63,643 nt of DNA from Pseudomonadota bacterium. GTDB taxonomy: Bacteria; Desulfobacterota; Desulfarculia; Desulfarculales; Desulfarculaceae. Where the stretch lies: assembly GCA_018819925.1 (NCBI GenBank), contig JAHJPG010000105.1, positions 1 to 63,643 of the forward strand. The letters are read 5' to 3'. Made by a program: the position numbers and the translations under genes. Numbering within the stretch: position 1 is the first letter of the stretch; every line of letters begins with the position of its first letter. This document shows positions 54,215-63,200 of this stretch, piece by piece. The notes below the pieces were generated by a model that saw only the letters and a list, made by a program, of their open reading frames with translations, was not told the DNA's origin and ran no database searches.

Positions 54215-54900
54215 CGGTCTTCCCGGAAGCGGTAGCCGATGCCGCGCACCGTTTCGATGCACTCGGCAAAGGGCCCCAGCTTTTTGCGCAAACGGCGGAT
54301 GTGGGTGTCCACGGTGCGGGCGTAACCCTCGTAGACATAGCCCCATACCTGGGATAGCAGTATTTCGCGGGTCTGCACCTTGCCGGCGTGGGCGGCCAGG
54401 TAGTGCAGCAGCTTGAACTCGGTGGCGGTAAGGTCCAGCTCGCTGTCTCCGGCCCGGGCCAGGTGGCGCTCGGGGTCTATATCCAGCCCGGCCATCTCCA
54501 GATGGCCGGTGTGGGCGGCGGGCTCCTGGCCCCGGCGCAAGATGGCCTGCACCCTGAGAGCCAGCTCCCGGGGGCTGAAGGGCTTGGTCAGGTAGTCATC
54601 GGCCCCGATTTCAAAGCCGATGATGCGGTCGGTCTCCCCCGACAGGGCGGTCAGGATCAACACCGGGATGCCCCGGGTGTCCTCCCCGGCCTTGAGCCGG
54701 CGGCACACCTCCTTGCCGTCCATGCCCGGCAGCATAATATCCAAGACCACCAGGTCAGGGTTCTCGTGCTTGGCCAAGCGCAGGCCTTCGGCTCCGTCGG
54801 TGGCCTTGAGCACCCGGTAGCCAGCCTGGCGCAGGTTGAAATCAACCACGTCGAGGATGTCTTTTTCATCCTCCACCACCAAAATCGAGGCCTTGGCCAT
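54211..54900 (-). CDS. PhoB-type OmpR-family response regulator
   Basis: A 229-residue regulator. The receiver domain (about 5-120) has acidic residues VVEDEKD, the phospho-acceptor Asp in LVVLDIMLPGMDG and Lys in LTKPFSPREL. The winged-helix DNA-binding domain (about 135-225) has TATEFKLLHYLAAHAG and RTVDTHIRRLRKKLG, with the C-terminal wing IETVRGIGYRF. The ATG at 54900 with GGAGAGGG is preferred to the in-frame codon nine residues earlier. It heads the run phoB-phoR-HDAC-pseudoAcs. The symbol phoB is withheld because no phosphate genes accompany it. Confidence 0.9.
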   Translation of the reverse strand: MAKASILVVEDEKDILDVVDFNLRQAGYRVLKATDGAEGLRLAKHENPDLVVLDIMLPGMDGKEVCRRLKAGEDTRGIPVLILTALSGETDRIIGFEIGADDYLTKPFSPRELALRVQAILRRGQEPAAHTGHLEMAGLDIDPERHLARAGDSELDLTATEFKLLHYLAAHAGKVQTREILLSQVWGYVYEGYARTVDTHIRRLRKKLGPFAECIETVRGIGYRFREDR

Positions 54901-55068
54901 GAACCCTCTCCAAGGAAAAACAGACAAACTCCGACCACTTCTACCACCCTAACCTCAGTGGTCAGCCTTGGCAATACCACCTAGTTTAATGTAACCGCGT
55001 TGACATATGGCCGGCTGGTGGTATTTTTCGCTGTTGTATCCGCCAGATAACCCAAAGAGGCCCTTTAA

Positions 55069-56886
55069 GTGATGAATTCCGCGGCCACCAAGGCAAAACG
55101 CTCCATTTTTCGCCTCACCGATCTGATGAGGTTTTATCGCCAGGACGCCACCCGGCGCGTCGCCATCAGCGTACTTATTGGAATAGTTTCGGGAATCGGG
55201 GCGGTTGCCTTTTTCGTGGCCTTGGAATGGGCCCGCTGGTTCTGCCTGGGCTACCTGGCCGGAGCCCCGGCTCCGGAGCCGGCCGGTGAGCAGTTGGTGC
55301 ATCTGGTGGTGCATACCCCCTACCGCCCCTGGCTGCTGTTTCTCATACCGGCCATCGGCGGGCTTATCTCCGGCCTGGTGGTCTACACCTTCGCCCCCGA
55401 GGCCGAGGGTCACGGCATGGACGCCATGATTTCGGCCTTTCACAATCTCAAGGGCATAATTCGCACCCGGGTCCCCTTTGTAAAGGCCTTCGCTTCCATC
55501 GTCACACTCTCCACCGGCGGCTCGGCCGGCCGGGAAGGGCCCATAGCCCAGATAGGGGCCGGTTTCGGCTCCTGGGTCTCGCGCATACTCAAGCTCTCGG
55601 TGCAGGAGCGGCGCATCTTCATGCTGGCCGGTTGCGCCGGCGGACTTGGGGCCATCTTCCGGGCGCCCCTGGGCGCGGCCATCACCAGTGTCGAGGTGCT
55701 TTACCGGGAGGACTTCGAGAGCGAAGCCATCATCCCCTGCGTCATCAGCTCGGTCATCGCCTTTTCCATTTTTACCTTTGTCTTCGGCTTTGATCCCATC
55801 TTCGCCACGCCGGGTTTCGTGGCCCACGATCCCCGCCAACTGGCCATCTTCGCGGTGCTGGGCCTGGTGTGCGCCCCGGTGGGCGGGCTGTACGTCAAGG
55901 TGTTCTACAGCACCCGCGACGCCTTCCGCCGCCTGACCATTCCCAAGCATTTCCGCCCCATGCTGGGCGGCCTGGGGGTGGGGGCCATCGCCCTGTTCGT
56001 ACCCCAGGCCATCGGCGGCGGCTACGGCTATCTGCAAATGGCCATCTACGGCCAACTGAGCATTTTGGTGATGTGCCTGGCCGCCTCGGCCAAGATAGCC
56101 ACCACCAGCCTGACCATCGGCAGCGGGGGCAGCGGCGGCGTCTTCGGCCCCACCCTGTTCATCGGCGGCATGATCGGCGGGGTGGTGGGCCAGGTGGGGC
56201 ACATGCTATTCCCCGAGGTGGTCACCCAGCCCGGTGCCTACGTGCTGGTGGGCATGGCCGCCTTTTTCTCCGGCGCGGCCAAAGCCCCCCTGGGCGCCCT
56301 CATCATGGTCACCGAGATGACCCAATCCTACGCCCTGCTGCCGCCCTTGATGCTGGTTTCGGTGATTGCCATCCTCTTCAACCGGGGCAGCAGCATCTAC
56401 GAAAAGCAGGTGGCCAACAAGTTCCAGTCCCCGGCCCACGAGGGCGACCTTACGGTGAACGTCATGGAAGAGCTCACCGTGGGGCAGGTGTTCAAGCCGG
56501 ACACTGCTTTCCACACCCTGCCCGCCTCCACCCCCTTCACCAAGTTGCGCCAGGTGGTGGCCTCCAGCGGCCAGGCGGTGTTCCCGGTCACCGACAGCCA
56601 GGGCGCAATGATCGGCCTGCTCTCGGTGACCAACGTGCGCACCGTGATCTTCGAGGACGCCCTCAAGGATTTGGTGGTGGTGGGCGAACTCTGCACTCCG
56701 CCGGCCAGCCTGAGCCTGGACCAGAGCCTCTACGACGCCCTGCTCACCTTTTTGGAGAGCGGCTACGGCCAGTTGCCGGTGGTGGATCAGCAGGACGGCC
56801 AGCGGCGCATCCTGGGCATGCTGGATCACTCCGAGGTCAATGCCGCCTATCACCGCGAGGTTAGCCGCCGCATGAGCGAGCAATAA
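55069..56886 (+). CDS. ClC-family chloride channel/transporter with CBS domains
   Basis: A 605-residue membrane protein. The ClC core (about 30-450) has the selectivity segments STGGSAGREGPIAQIGAGFG, with the gating glutamate of GREGP, and TIGSGGSGGVFGPTLFIGG. About 12 hydrophobic segments are visible. The C-terminal region (about 470-600) carries two CBS domains that usually bind adenine nucleotides (VFPVTDSQGAMIGLLSVTNV). It transports chloride or a similar anion. Whether it is a channel or a proton antiporter is not decidable. GTG 55069 and ATG 55072 are both possible starts, with AAAGAGG upstream. Confidence 0.9.
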   Translation: MMNSAATKAKRSIFRLTDLMRFYRQDATRRVAISVLIGIVSGIGAVAFFVALEWARWFCLGYLAGAPAPEPAGEQLVHLVVHTPYRPWLLFLIPAIGGLISGLVVYTFAPEAEGHGMDAMISAFHNLKGIIRTRVPFVKAFASIVTLSTGGSAGREGPIAQIGAGFGSWVSRILKLSVQERRIFMLAGCAGGLGAIFRAPLGAAITSVEVLYREDFESEAIIPCVISSVIAFSIFTFVFGFDPIFATPGFVAHDPRQLAIFAVLGLVCAPVGGLYVKVFYSTRDAFRRLTIPKHFRPMLGGLGVGAIALFVPQAIGGGYGYLQMAIYGQLSILVMCLAASAKIATTSLTIGSGGSGGVFGPTLFIGGMIGGVVGQVGHMLFPEVVTQPGAYVLVGMAAFFSGAAKAPLGALIMVTEMTQSYALLPPLMLVSVIAILFNRGSSIYEKQVANKFQSPAHEGDLTVNVMEELTVGQVFKPDTAFHTLPASTPFTKLRQVVASSGQAVFPVTDSQGAMIGLLSVTNVRTVIFEDALKDLVVVGELCTPPASLSLDQSLYDALLTFLESGYGQLPVVDQQDGQRRILGMLDHSEVNAAYHREVSRRMSEQ

Positions 56887-56946
56887 TTCCCCGGCCTTGC
56901 GCCGCCCGCCCGGGGATACTAGAATTCTTCCTATTATTTGGTTTAG

Positions 56947-57091
56947 CCCGCATATTTCATGTAGGTTGGGCGGTATTGGGCAACTAGTTAGTTTTATGCG
57001 ATCCTTATGAAAAACGCGTTGGCTTTATAAGGGACCTGTTTGTGCCTGAGCCCGGCGCAGCCGGACGCACGGCCTACATGAAACATGCGGG
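56947..57091 (-). repeat. Intergenic TIR element, copy C (core-less, inverted)
   Basis: A 145-base element with 19-base terminal inverted repeats: CCCGCATATTTCATGTAGG (56947-56965) and CCTACATGAAACATGCGGG (57073-57091), 18 of 19 matching. It is flanked on both sides by TTAG, a possible 4-base target duplication. Its reverse complement aligns with copy B at 11976-12230. Shared pieces include GGCCGTGCGTCCGGCTGCGCC, GGCACAAA and ACTAGTT, but it lacks about 106 bases of the core. It occupies most of the gap before ispDF and ends next to the ispDF ribosome site. Confidence 0.75.
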
Positions 57092-57102
57092 TTAGGGAGC
57101 CT

Positions 57103-58269
57103 ATGCAAGGCATGGTGGTGGCGGTGGTGCCGGCGGCCGGGGCGGGGACCCGCCTGGGCGGCGCGCGCCCCAAACAGTTTTTGCCCCTGGCCGGGCGTCC
57201 TCTGCTCACCCGCACCCTCATGGTGCTGGAGCAGACCCCCCAGGTCCACGCGGTGGTGGTGGTCTGCCCCCCCGGTGGGGAGGACGAGACCAGGCGAACC
57301 TGCGTGGAGCCTTACGGATTGGCCAAGGTGGCCGCCGTGGTGCCCGGCGGAGCCCAACGCCAGGACAGCGTGGCCGCCGGGGTGGCTGCCGCGACCAAGC
57401 TGGGAGCCAAATGGCTGGTGGTGCATGACGCGGCCCGGCCTTTGGCCAAGCCCGAGCTTTTCGCCCGAGTGCTGGCGGCCGCCGCCCACACCGGCGCGGC
57501 CATCGCTGCGGTGCCGGCGGCGGACACCATCAAGCAGGCCGGGGCCGACGACCTGGCCGAGGCCACCCTGGACCGCTCCCGGCTCTGGCTGGTGCAGACG
57601 CCCCAGGTCTTTGAGCGCGGCCTGTTGGAGCGGGCCCTGGCCCAAGCGGCGAAGGACGGATATTACGCCACCGACGAGGCCGGGCTGGTGGAGCGCCTGG
57701 GGGAAAAGGTGAAGCTGGTCATGGGCAGCCGGGACAATATAAAGGTGACCACCCCCGAAGACCTGGCCCTGGCCCAGGGCATGCTGGGCGCGGCCACCCG
57801 GGTGGGGCAGGGCTTTGACGCCCACCGTTTGGTTCAGGGCCGCCGCCTGGTTTTGGCCGGGGTGGAACTCACGCACAGCAGCGGCCTTTTGGGCCACTCC
57901 GACGCCGACGTGGCCACCCACGCGGTGATGGACGCCCTGCTGGCCGCCGCCGGACTGGGGGACATCGGCCAGATGTTCCCGGACAGCGACCCGGCCTTTG
58001 CCGGGGCCGACAGCCTGGAGCTATTGACTCAAGTGGTTCAGCGCCTGGCCCGGGAAGGCTGGCGGCCAGCCCAGGTGAGCCTGACCCTGCTGGCCCAGCG
58101 GCCCAAGATATCTCCCCACTACCCGGCCATGCGGGCCAAGCTGGCGAGTGCCCTGGGCCTGGAGCCGGAGGCGGTGAACCTGGCCGCCAGCACCACCGAG
58201 GGCCTGGGCTTCGTGGGCCGCGAAGAGGGCATGGCCGCCTGGGCCACGGCGGTCATCGCCCGGTCATAA
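57103..58269 (+). CDS. ispDF: Bifunctional IspD/IspF isoprenoid enzyme
   Basis: A 388-residue fusion of two non-mevalonate-pathway enzymes. IspD (about 1-225) has VPAAGAGTRLGGARPKQFLP, the nucleotide-binding start, and VHDAARPLAKPELF, and makes CDP-methylerythritol. IspF (about 228-385) has RVGQGFDAHRL with the metal-binding Asp and His, LLGHSDADVATHAVMDALL and the C-terminal AASTTEGLGFVGREEGMAAW, and makes the cyclodiphosphate. IspE, which acts between them, is not in the window. The start at 57103 follows AGGGAG. The ATG at 57112 would also work. Confidence 0.95.
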   Translation: MQGMVVAVVPAAGAGTRLGGARPKQFLPLAGRPLLTRTLMVLEQTPQVHAVVVVCPPGGEDETRRTCVEPYGLAKVAAVVPGGAQRQDSVAAGVAAATKLGAKWLVVHDAARPLAKPELFARVLAAAAHTGAAIAAVPAADTIKQAGADDLAEATLDRSRLWLVQTPQVFERGLLERALAQAAKDGYYATDEAGLVERLGEKVKLVMGSRDNIKVTTPEDLALAQGMLGAATRVGQGFDAHRLVQGRRLVLAGVELTHSSGLLGHSDADVATHAVMDALLAAAGLGDIGQMFPDSDPAFAGADSLELLTQVVQRLAREGWRPAQVSLTLLAQRPKISPHYPAMRAKLASALGLEPEAVNLAASTTEGLGFVGREEGMAAWATAVIARS

Positions 58270-58305
58270 AAAAATTCAACCTGCCGTGCGCAAGCGGAGA
58301 AGCTG

Positions 58306-59808
58306 ATGTCCCTGGTTATCTACAACACCCAGACCCGGCAAAAACAAGAGTTCCAGCCCCTGGTCCCCGGCCAGGTGAGCATGTACGTCTGCGGGGTCAC
58401 GGTCTACGACTCGCCGCACATCGGCCACGCCCGCTGCTACGTGGCCTTTGACGCCATCCACCGCCATCTGCGCTCCAAGGGCTGGCGGGTCACCTACGTG
58501 CGCAACTTCACCGACATCGACGACAAGATCATCAAGCGGGCCAACGAGACCGGACAGGACTGGCGTCAGCTCACCCAGGACAACATAGACTCCTTCACCC
58601 GGGCCATGCAGGCCCTGAAGGTGCTTCCGGCCAGCCAAGAGCCCCGGGCCACCGAGCACATCGAGGGCATCATATCCTCGGTTCAGGCCCTCATCGAAAA
58701 GGGCCACGCCTATGCCGTGGAAGGGGGCGACGTGCTCTTCGCGGTGGACAGCTTCCCCGGCTACGGCAAACTTAGCCACCGGGAGCTGGACCAGATGCAG
58801 GCCGGGGCCCGCATCGCCGTGGACCAGCGCAAAAAAAGCCCCATGGACTTCGTGCTGTGGAAGGGCTCCAAGCCCGGGGAGCCCTCCTGGGACAGCCCCT
58901 GGGGGCCGGGCCGTCCGGGTTGGCACATCGAGTGCACGGTGATGAGCCAGGAATATCTGGGCGCCACCTTTGACATTCACGGCGGTGGCGAGGACCTGTT
59001 GTTCCCCCACCACGAAAACGAGTTGGCCCAGTCCGAGGCCCTGAGCGGCCAGCCTTTCGCCCGCTACTGGATTCACAACGGCTTCGTCAGGGTGAACCAC
59101 GAGAAGATGTCCAAGTCTCTGGGCAACTTCTTCACCGTGGACGACATTTTGAAAACCGTGAAACCCGAGGCGCTGCGGCTTTTCTTGCTGTCCAAGCACT
59201 ACCGTTCGCCATTGGACTTCAGCGACCAGGCCCTTAAGGAGGCCGGCCAGGGCCTGGAGCGGCTCTATCTGGCCCTGCGCGAGACCGCTCCGCCGGCGGA
59301 CCAACCCCTGGCCCAGCGCCTGACCCGGCCCGGAGAGTTGGAGTGGATGAAGGAGATCGACGGCCACGCCGTGGAGTTCGAGGCGGCCATGGACGACGAC
59401 TTCAACACCCCCCGCGCCCTGGGCGCCCTGTTCAGCCTGGCCAAGACCGCCAACAAGCTGGCCGCCGCGCCGGAGCCGGCCCCCCGCCAGCCCATGCTGG
59501 GCAAGGGCGGGCAAAAGGAGGCCTCGGCCAAGCAGGCCCTGTTGGGCCTGGCCGCCGCCCGCCTGAAGCAGTTGGGCGGTCGCTTGGGCCTGTTGGGCGA
59601 ATCCCCGGAGGAATTTTTGCAGTCCAGCGCCCCGGCCGCCGGGGATGGGCCCGATCCCGCCAAGATAGAGGAGCTTATCGCCCAGCGGACCCAGGCCCGC
59701 AAGGACAAGGACTTCGCCGCCGCCGACCGCATCCGCGACGAGATCACCGCCCTGGGCGTGGTGCTGGAGGACAGCGCCTCGGGCACCCGCTGGCGGCTGG
59801 CTGAGTAG
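58306..59808 (+). CDS. cysS: Cysteinyl-tRNA synthetase
   Basis: A 500-residue class I synthetase. The HIGH motif is in DSPHIGHARCYVAFDA and the KMSKS motif in NHEKMSKSLGNFF. The first zinc cysteine is in MYVCGVTVYD, and other zinc ligands fall in GWHIECTVMS and PHHENELAQSEA. The C-terminal anticodon-binding part (about 330-500) contains a less conserved insert around 400-470. It lies 36 bases after ispDF, on the same strand, as in many bacteria. Confidence 0.97.
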   Translation: MSLVIYNTQTRQKQEFQPLVPGQVSMYVCGVTVYDSPHIGHARCYVAFDAIHRHLRSKGWRVTYVRNFTDIDDKIIKRANETGQDWRQLTQDNIDSFTRAMQALKVLPASQEPRATEHIEGIISSVQALIEKGHAYAVEGGDVLFAVDSFPGYGKLSHRELDQMQAGARIAVDQRKKSPMDFVLWKGSKPGEPSWDSPWGPGRPGWHIECTVMSQEYLGATFDIHGGGEDLLFPHHENELAQSEALSGQPFARYWIHNGFVRVNHEKMSKSLGNFFTVDDILKTVKPEALRLFLLSKHYRSPLDFSDQALKEAGQGLERLYLALRETAPPADQPLAQRLTRPGELEWMKEIDGHAVEFEAAMDDDFNTPRALGALFSLAKTANKLAAAPEPAPRQPMLGKGGQKEASAKQALLGLAAARLKQLGGRLGLLGESPEEFLQSSAPAAGDGPDPAKIEELIAQRTQARKDKDFAAADRIRDEITALGVVLEDSASGTRWRLAE

Positions 59809-59823
59809 GGAGGGAGCCCCGCC

Positions 59824-60543
59824 GTGAGCATGCAGCGTTACGTCAGCGACGAGCTGACCCACTTCGTGGGGCGCAGCTTCCGCCATGAGTACAACGCCCA
59901 TGAGCAGCAATTCGATCTGCTGGTGCGGATTTTGCGCTCTGGCACCCTGGGCGAGAACGTGGACGGCAAGGTGGCTTTTCAACCGGACAAGCCCTTTTCC
60001 GGCAACGAGGCTTACCGCTCCAACGTGGTGTGCTTTTCCGACATCCCGGTGCCCGACCTGGGCATCCACATGGGCAAGTTCAGCCGCTTCGGCCTGGCCT
60101 TCCGCAAGGGCTTCCTCATCGAGCGCGGGGCCAACCCGGTGTACTACGTGGCCCGCAATTCCCAGATCAACACCGCCGAGGGCCGGGGTAAGACCCTGGC
60201 CGCCCTTTTCGACGAAAAGCACGACCAGCTCTGGGCCTTTTACGACGCCTACAAAAAGATGCACCCGGAATCCACCCAAGGCGAACCGGCCAAGGACGCC
60301 CCCCCGGACATCACCAGCCTGTTTGTGTTTTTGATCTACCACTTTTTCAGCTTCGTGAAGTTTTACGAGGAGGGACTGCCCCCGGCTGACGAAAAGAACT
60401 ACTACATGGAGCGGGAGTGGCGGGTGTTCGGCAACTTGGACTTCGGCCTGGGCGACGTGCGCCGGGTGATCTTTCCCGAGCGTTTCTCACGTTCCTTCCG
60501 CGAGCAGGTGCCGGACTACTACGGCGAGATCTCTTTTTCCTAG
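59824..60543 (+). CDS. AbiGi-like protein (abortive-infection antitoxin family)
   Basis: A 239-residue soluble protein whose sequence pattern matches the AbiGi family, the predicted antitoxin of the AbiG abortive-infection system. Matching segments are RYVSDELTHFVGRSFRHEYN, NVVCFSDIPVPDLGIHMGKF, SRFGLAFRKGFLIERGANPV and YMEREWRVFGNLDFGLGDVR. No AbiGii-type toxin gene is adjacent, so this is a lone copy set between housekeeping genes. It may be a domesticated or stand-alone stress protein. The start is GTG 59824 behind GGGAGGGAG; ATG 59830 is also possible. It is 15 bases after cysS and 9 before the next gene, so it appears built into the operon. Confidence 0.75.
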   Translation: MSMQRYVSDELTHFVGRSFRHEYNAHEQQFDLLVRILRSGTLGENVDGKVAFQPDKPFSGNEAYRSNVVCFSDIPVPDLGIHMGKFSRFGLAFRKGFLIERGANPVYYVARNSQINTAEGRGKTLAALFDEKHDQLWAFYDAYKKMHPESTQGEPAKDAPPDITSLFVFLIYHFFSFVKFYEEGLPPADEKNYYMEREWRVFGNLDFGLGDVRRVIFPERFSRSFREQVPDYYGEISFS

Positions 60544-60552
60544 GAGCAGGCC

Positions 60553-61149
60553 ATGCGGCTTTTGGTGGTGCTGGCCCATCCCGACCCGGCCAGCTTCAAC
60601 GCGGCCATCGCCGCCACGGCGGTGGAGTCTTTGCGCGGCCTGGGCCACGAGGTGCTTTTCAGCGACCTCTATACCTCGGGCTTTGACGCCATCCTTGGCC
60701 GCCAGGAGATAGCCGAACAGGCCGAGCTGCCGCCGGTCATAGAGGACCACTGCCGCGACCTGGAACGCGCCGAGGGCATAGTCATTGTACACCCCAACTG
60801 GTGGGGCATGCCTCCGGCCATAATGAAGGGCTGGATCGACCGGGTGTTCCGCCCCGGCCGGGCCTATCGTTTCCTGGAGGGCGACGGCGGCGAGGGGGTG
60901 CCCCAGGGGCTTTTGCCGGCCCGGACGGCGGTGGTTTACAACACCTCCAACACCCCGGCCGCCCGGGAACTGGAGGCCTTCGGCGATCCCCTGGAGCGCC
61001 TGTGGCGCGACTGCGTCTTCGGCTTGTGCGCGGAGTTGGAGTTTCACCGGCGCATGTTCGGGGTGATCTGCCTCAGCAGCCATCAGCAGCGCGAGGCCTG
61101 GCTCGCCCAGGTGGCCGGTGACATGGGACGTTTGTTCCCAACGGAGTAA
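60553..61149 (+). CDS. NAD(P)H-dependent oxidoreductase, flavodoxin-like fold
   Basis: A 198-residue protein of the KefF/MdaB/NQO type. The FMN/FAD phosphate-binding start is [18 protein letters not shown], the [18 protein letters not shown] segment is the family hallmark, and AYNTS-like [10 protein letters not shown] follows. It likely reduces quinones or other electrophiles using NAD(P)H. No Kef potassium channel is adjacent. It lies nine bases after the AbiGi-like gene and two bases before uvrB. Confidence 0.9.
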   Translation: MRLLVVLAHPDPASFNAAIAATAVESLRGLGHEVLFSDLYTSGFDAILGRQEIAEQAELPPVIEDHCRDLERAEGIVIVHPNWWGMPPAIMKGWIDRVFRPGRAYRFLEGDGGEGVPQGLLPARTAVVYNTSNTPAARELEAFGDPLERLWRDCVFGLCAELEFHRRMFGVICLSSHQQREAWLAQVAGDMGRLFPTE

Positions 61150-61151
61150 GC

Positions 61152-63200
61152 ATGGCCCGGGAAAGCGACTTCACCTCCCACTGGTGGCGCACCGCGCCCA
61201 GCCGGGCCGACTTCGAGCTGGTCAGCGAATTTATTCCCCAGGGCGACCAGCCACGGGCCATCGATGAACTGACCCGGGGCCTGGCCGCCGGAGTGAAGCA
61301 CCAGGTGCTCTTGGGGGTCACCGGCAGCGGCAAGACCTTCACCATGGCCAACGTGGTGGCGGGCACCGGCCTGACCACCCTGGTGCTGGCCCCCAACAAG
61401 ACCCTGGCCGCCCAGCTCTACGGCGAGTTCAAGGCCCTGTTCCCCCACAACGCGGTGGAGTACTTCGTCTCCTACTACGACTACTACCAGCCCGAGGCCT
61501 ACATCCCGGCCAGCGACACCTACATAGAAAAAGACTCCTCCATCAACGAGCGCATCGACAAGATGCGCCACGCGGCCACCTACGCCCTGCTCACCCGCCA
61601 GGACGTCATCATCGTGGCCAGCGTTTCGTGCATCTACGGCCTGGGCTCGCCCGAGGCCTACGCGGGCATGATCGTGTATTTGGAGCAGGGCAAGGAGGCG
61701 GACCGGGACCAGGTGATCCGCACCCTGGTGGAGATGCTCTACGAGCGCAACGAGTACTCCTTTCACCGGGGCACCTTCCGGGTGCGCGGCGACACCATCG
61801 AGGTGTTCCCGGCCTACGAAGAAGACCGGGCGGTGCGCATCTCCTTTTTCGGCGACGAGGTGGAGGAGATCGCCTTCATCGACCCACTGCGCGGGGTGGC
61901 CCTGGAGCGCGCCCCCCGGGTGACCATCTTTCCGGCCAGCCACTACGTGACCAACGAGAGCATCCGGGCGCAGGCCATGAGCGCCATCCGTAGCGAGCTG
62001 GCCGATCGCCTGGCCGAGTTCGAGGCCCAAGGCAAGCTCATCGAGGCCCAGCGGGTCCGCGAACGCACTTTGTTCGACCTGGAGATGATGAAAGAGCTGG
62101 GCTACTGCCACGGCATCGAGAACTACTCCCGCCACCTCACCGGCCGGGCTCCAGGCCAGGCCCCGCCCACCTTGCTGGACTACTTTCCCCAGAAATGGCT
62201 GCTTATCGTGGACGAGAGCCACATCTCAATGCCCCAGGTGCGGGGCATGTATTTCGGCGACCGTTCCCGCAAGCAGACCCTGGTGGAATACGGCTTCCGC
62301 CTGCCCAGCGCCCTGGACAACCGCCCTTTGAACTTCGAAGAGTTCCAGTCCCACACCGACCAGATCGTCTATGTCTCGGCCACCCCGGCCGACTATGAGC
62401 TGACCAAGGCCGAGGGGGTGGTGGTGGAGCAGATCATCCGCCCCACCGGGCTCATGGACCCGGTGATAGAGGTGCGCCCCGCCTCGGGCCAGGTGGACGA
62501 CCTTTTGGGCGAGCTGCGCGTGGTCACCGCCAAGGGGCAGCGGGCCCTGGTGACCACTCTGACCAAGCGCATGGCCGAGGAGCTTACCGAATACTTCGAC
62601 GAGATGGGCGTGAAGGTGCGTTATCTGCACTCCGACATCGACACCATCGAGCGGGTGGAGATCATCCGAGACCTGCGCAAGGGGGTGTTCGACGTGCTGG
62701 TGGGCATCAACCTTTTGCGCGAGGGCCTGGATCTGCCCGAGGTGAGCCTGGTGGCCATCCTGGACGCGGACCGGGAGGGCTTTTTGCGCTCCACCCGCTC
62801 CTTGATCCAGACCACGGGCCGGGCGGCGCGCCATTTGGAGGGCCGGGTGCTGCTCTACGCCGACAAAATCACCGACTCCATGGCCCGGGCCATGGAGGAG
62901 ACCGAGCGGCGGCGCGAGGTGCAGGCCCAGTACAACCAGGAGCACCACATCACCCCGAAGAGCATAAAGAAGGCCATCGGGGCCATGCTGCCCCACGAGC
63001 TGGAGGCCGACTACACCACCGTGCCCCTGGCCGAACAAGGCCCGGAGCTGGAGCCCGAGGAAATACCCCAGGAGATCGCCAAGCTGCGCCGAGAGATGGA
63101 GCAGATGGCCAAGGACCTGCGTTTCGAAGAGGCTGCCCTTATCCGCGACAAGATCAAGCAACTGGAGGCCGAGGAACTGGCCTGGAAGGAATTGGCATGA
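61152..63200 (+). CDS. uvrB: Excinuclease ABC subunit B
   Basis: A 682-residue DNA-repair helicase-like protein. Walker A is [15 protein letters not shown], and the beta-hairpin motif that clamps damaged DNA is [20 protein letters not shown]. Walker B is in [13 protein letters not shown], and motif VI is [13 protein letters not shown]. The C-terminal UVR domain (about 640-675) binds UvrC. The family length is normal. Its TGA overlaps the next gene's start (ATGA), so the hydrolase gene is coupled. Confidence 0.97.
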   Translation: MARESDFTSHWWRTAPSRADFELVSEFIPQGDQPRAIDELTRGLAAGVKHQVLLGVTGSGKTFTMANVVAGTGLTTLVLAPNKTLAAQLYGEFKALFPHNAVEYFVSYYDYYQPEAYIPASDTYIEKDSSINERIDKMRHAATYALLTRQDVIIVASVSCIYGLGSPEAYAGMIVYLEQGKEADRDQVIRTLVEMLYERNEYSFHRGTFRVRGDTIEVFPAYEEDRAVRISFFGDEVEEIAFIDPLRGVALERAPRVTIFPASHYVTNESIRAQAMSAIRSELADRLAEFEAQGKLIEAQRVRERTLFDLEMMKELGYCHGIENYSRHLTGRAPGQAPPTLLDYFPQKWLLIVDESHISMPQVRGMYFGDRSRKQTLVEYGFRLPSALDNRPLNFEEFQSHTDQIVYVSATPADYELTKAEGVVVEQIIRPTGLMDPVIEVRPASGQVDDLLGELRVVTAKGQRALVTTLTKRMAEELTEYFDEMGVKVRYLHSDIDTIERVEIIRDLRKGVFDVLVGINLLREGLDLPEVSLVAILDADREGFLRSTRSLIQTTGRAARHLEGRVLLYADKITDSMARAMEETERRREVQAQYNQEHHITPKSIKKAIGAMLPHELEADYTTVPLAEQGPELEPEEIPQEIAKLRREMEQMAKDLRFEEAALIRDKIKQLEAEELAWKELA

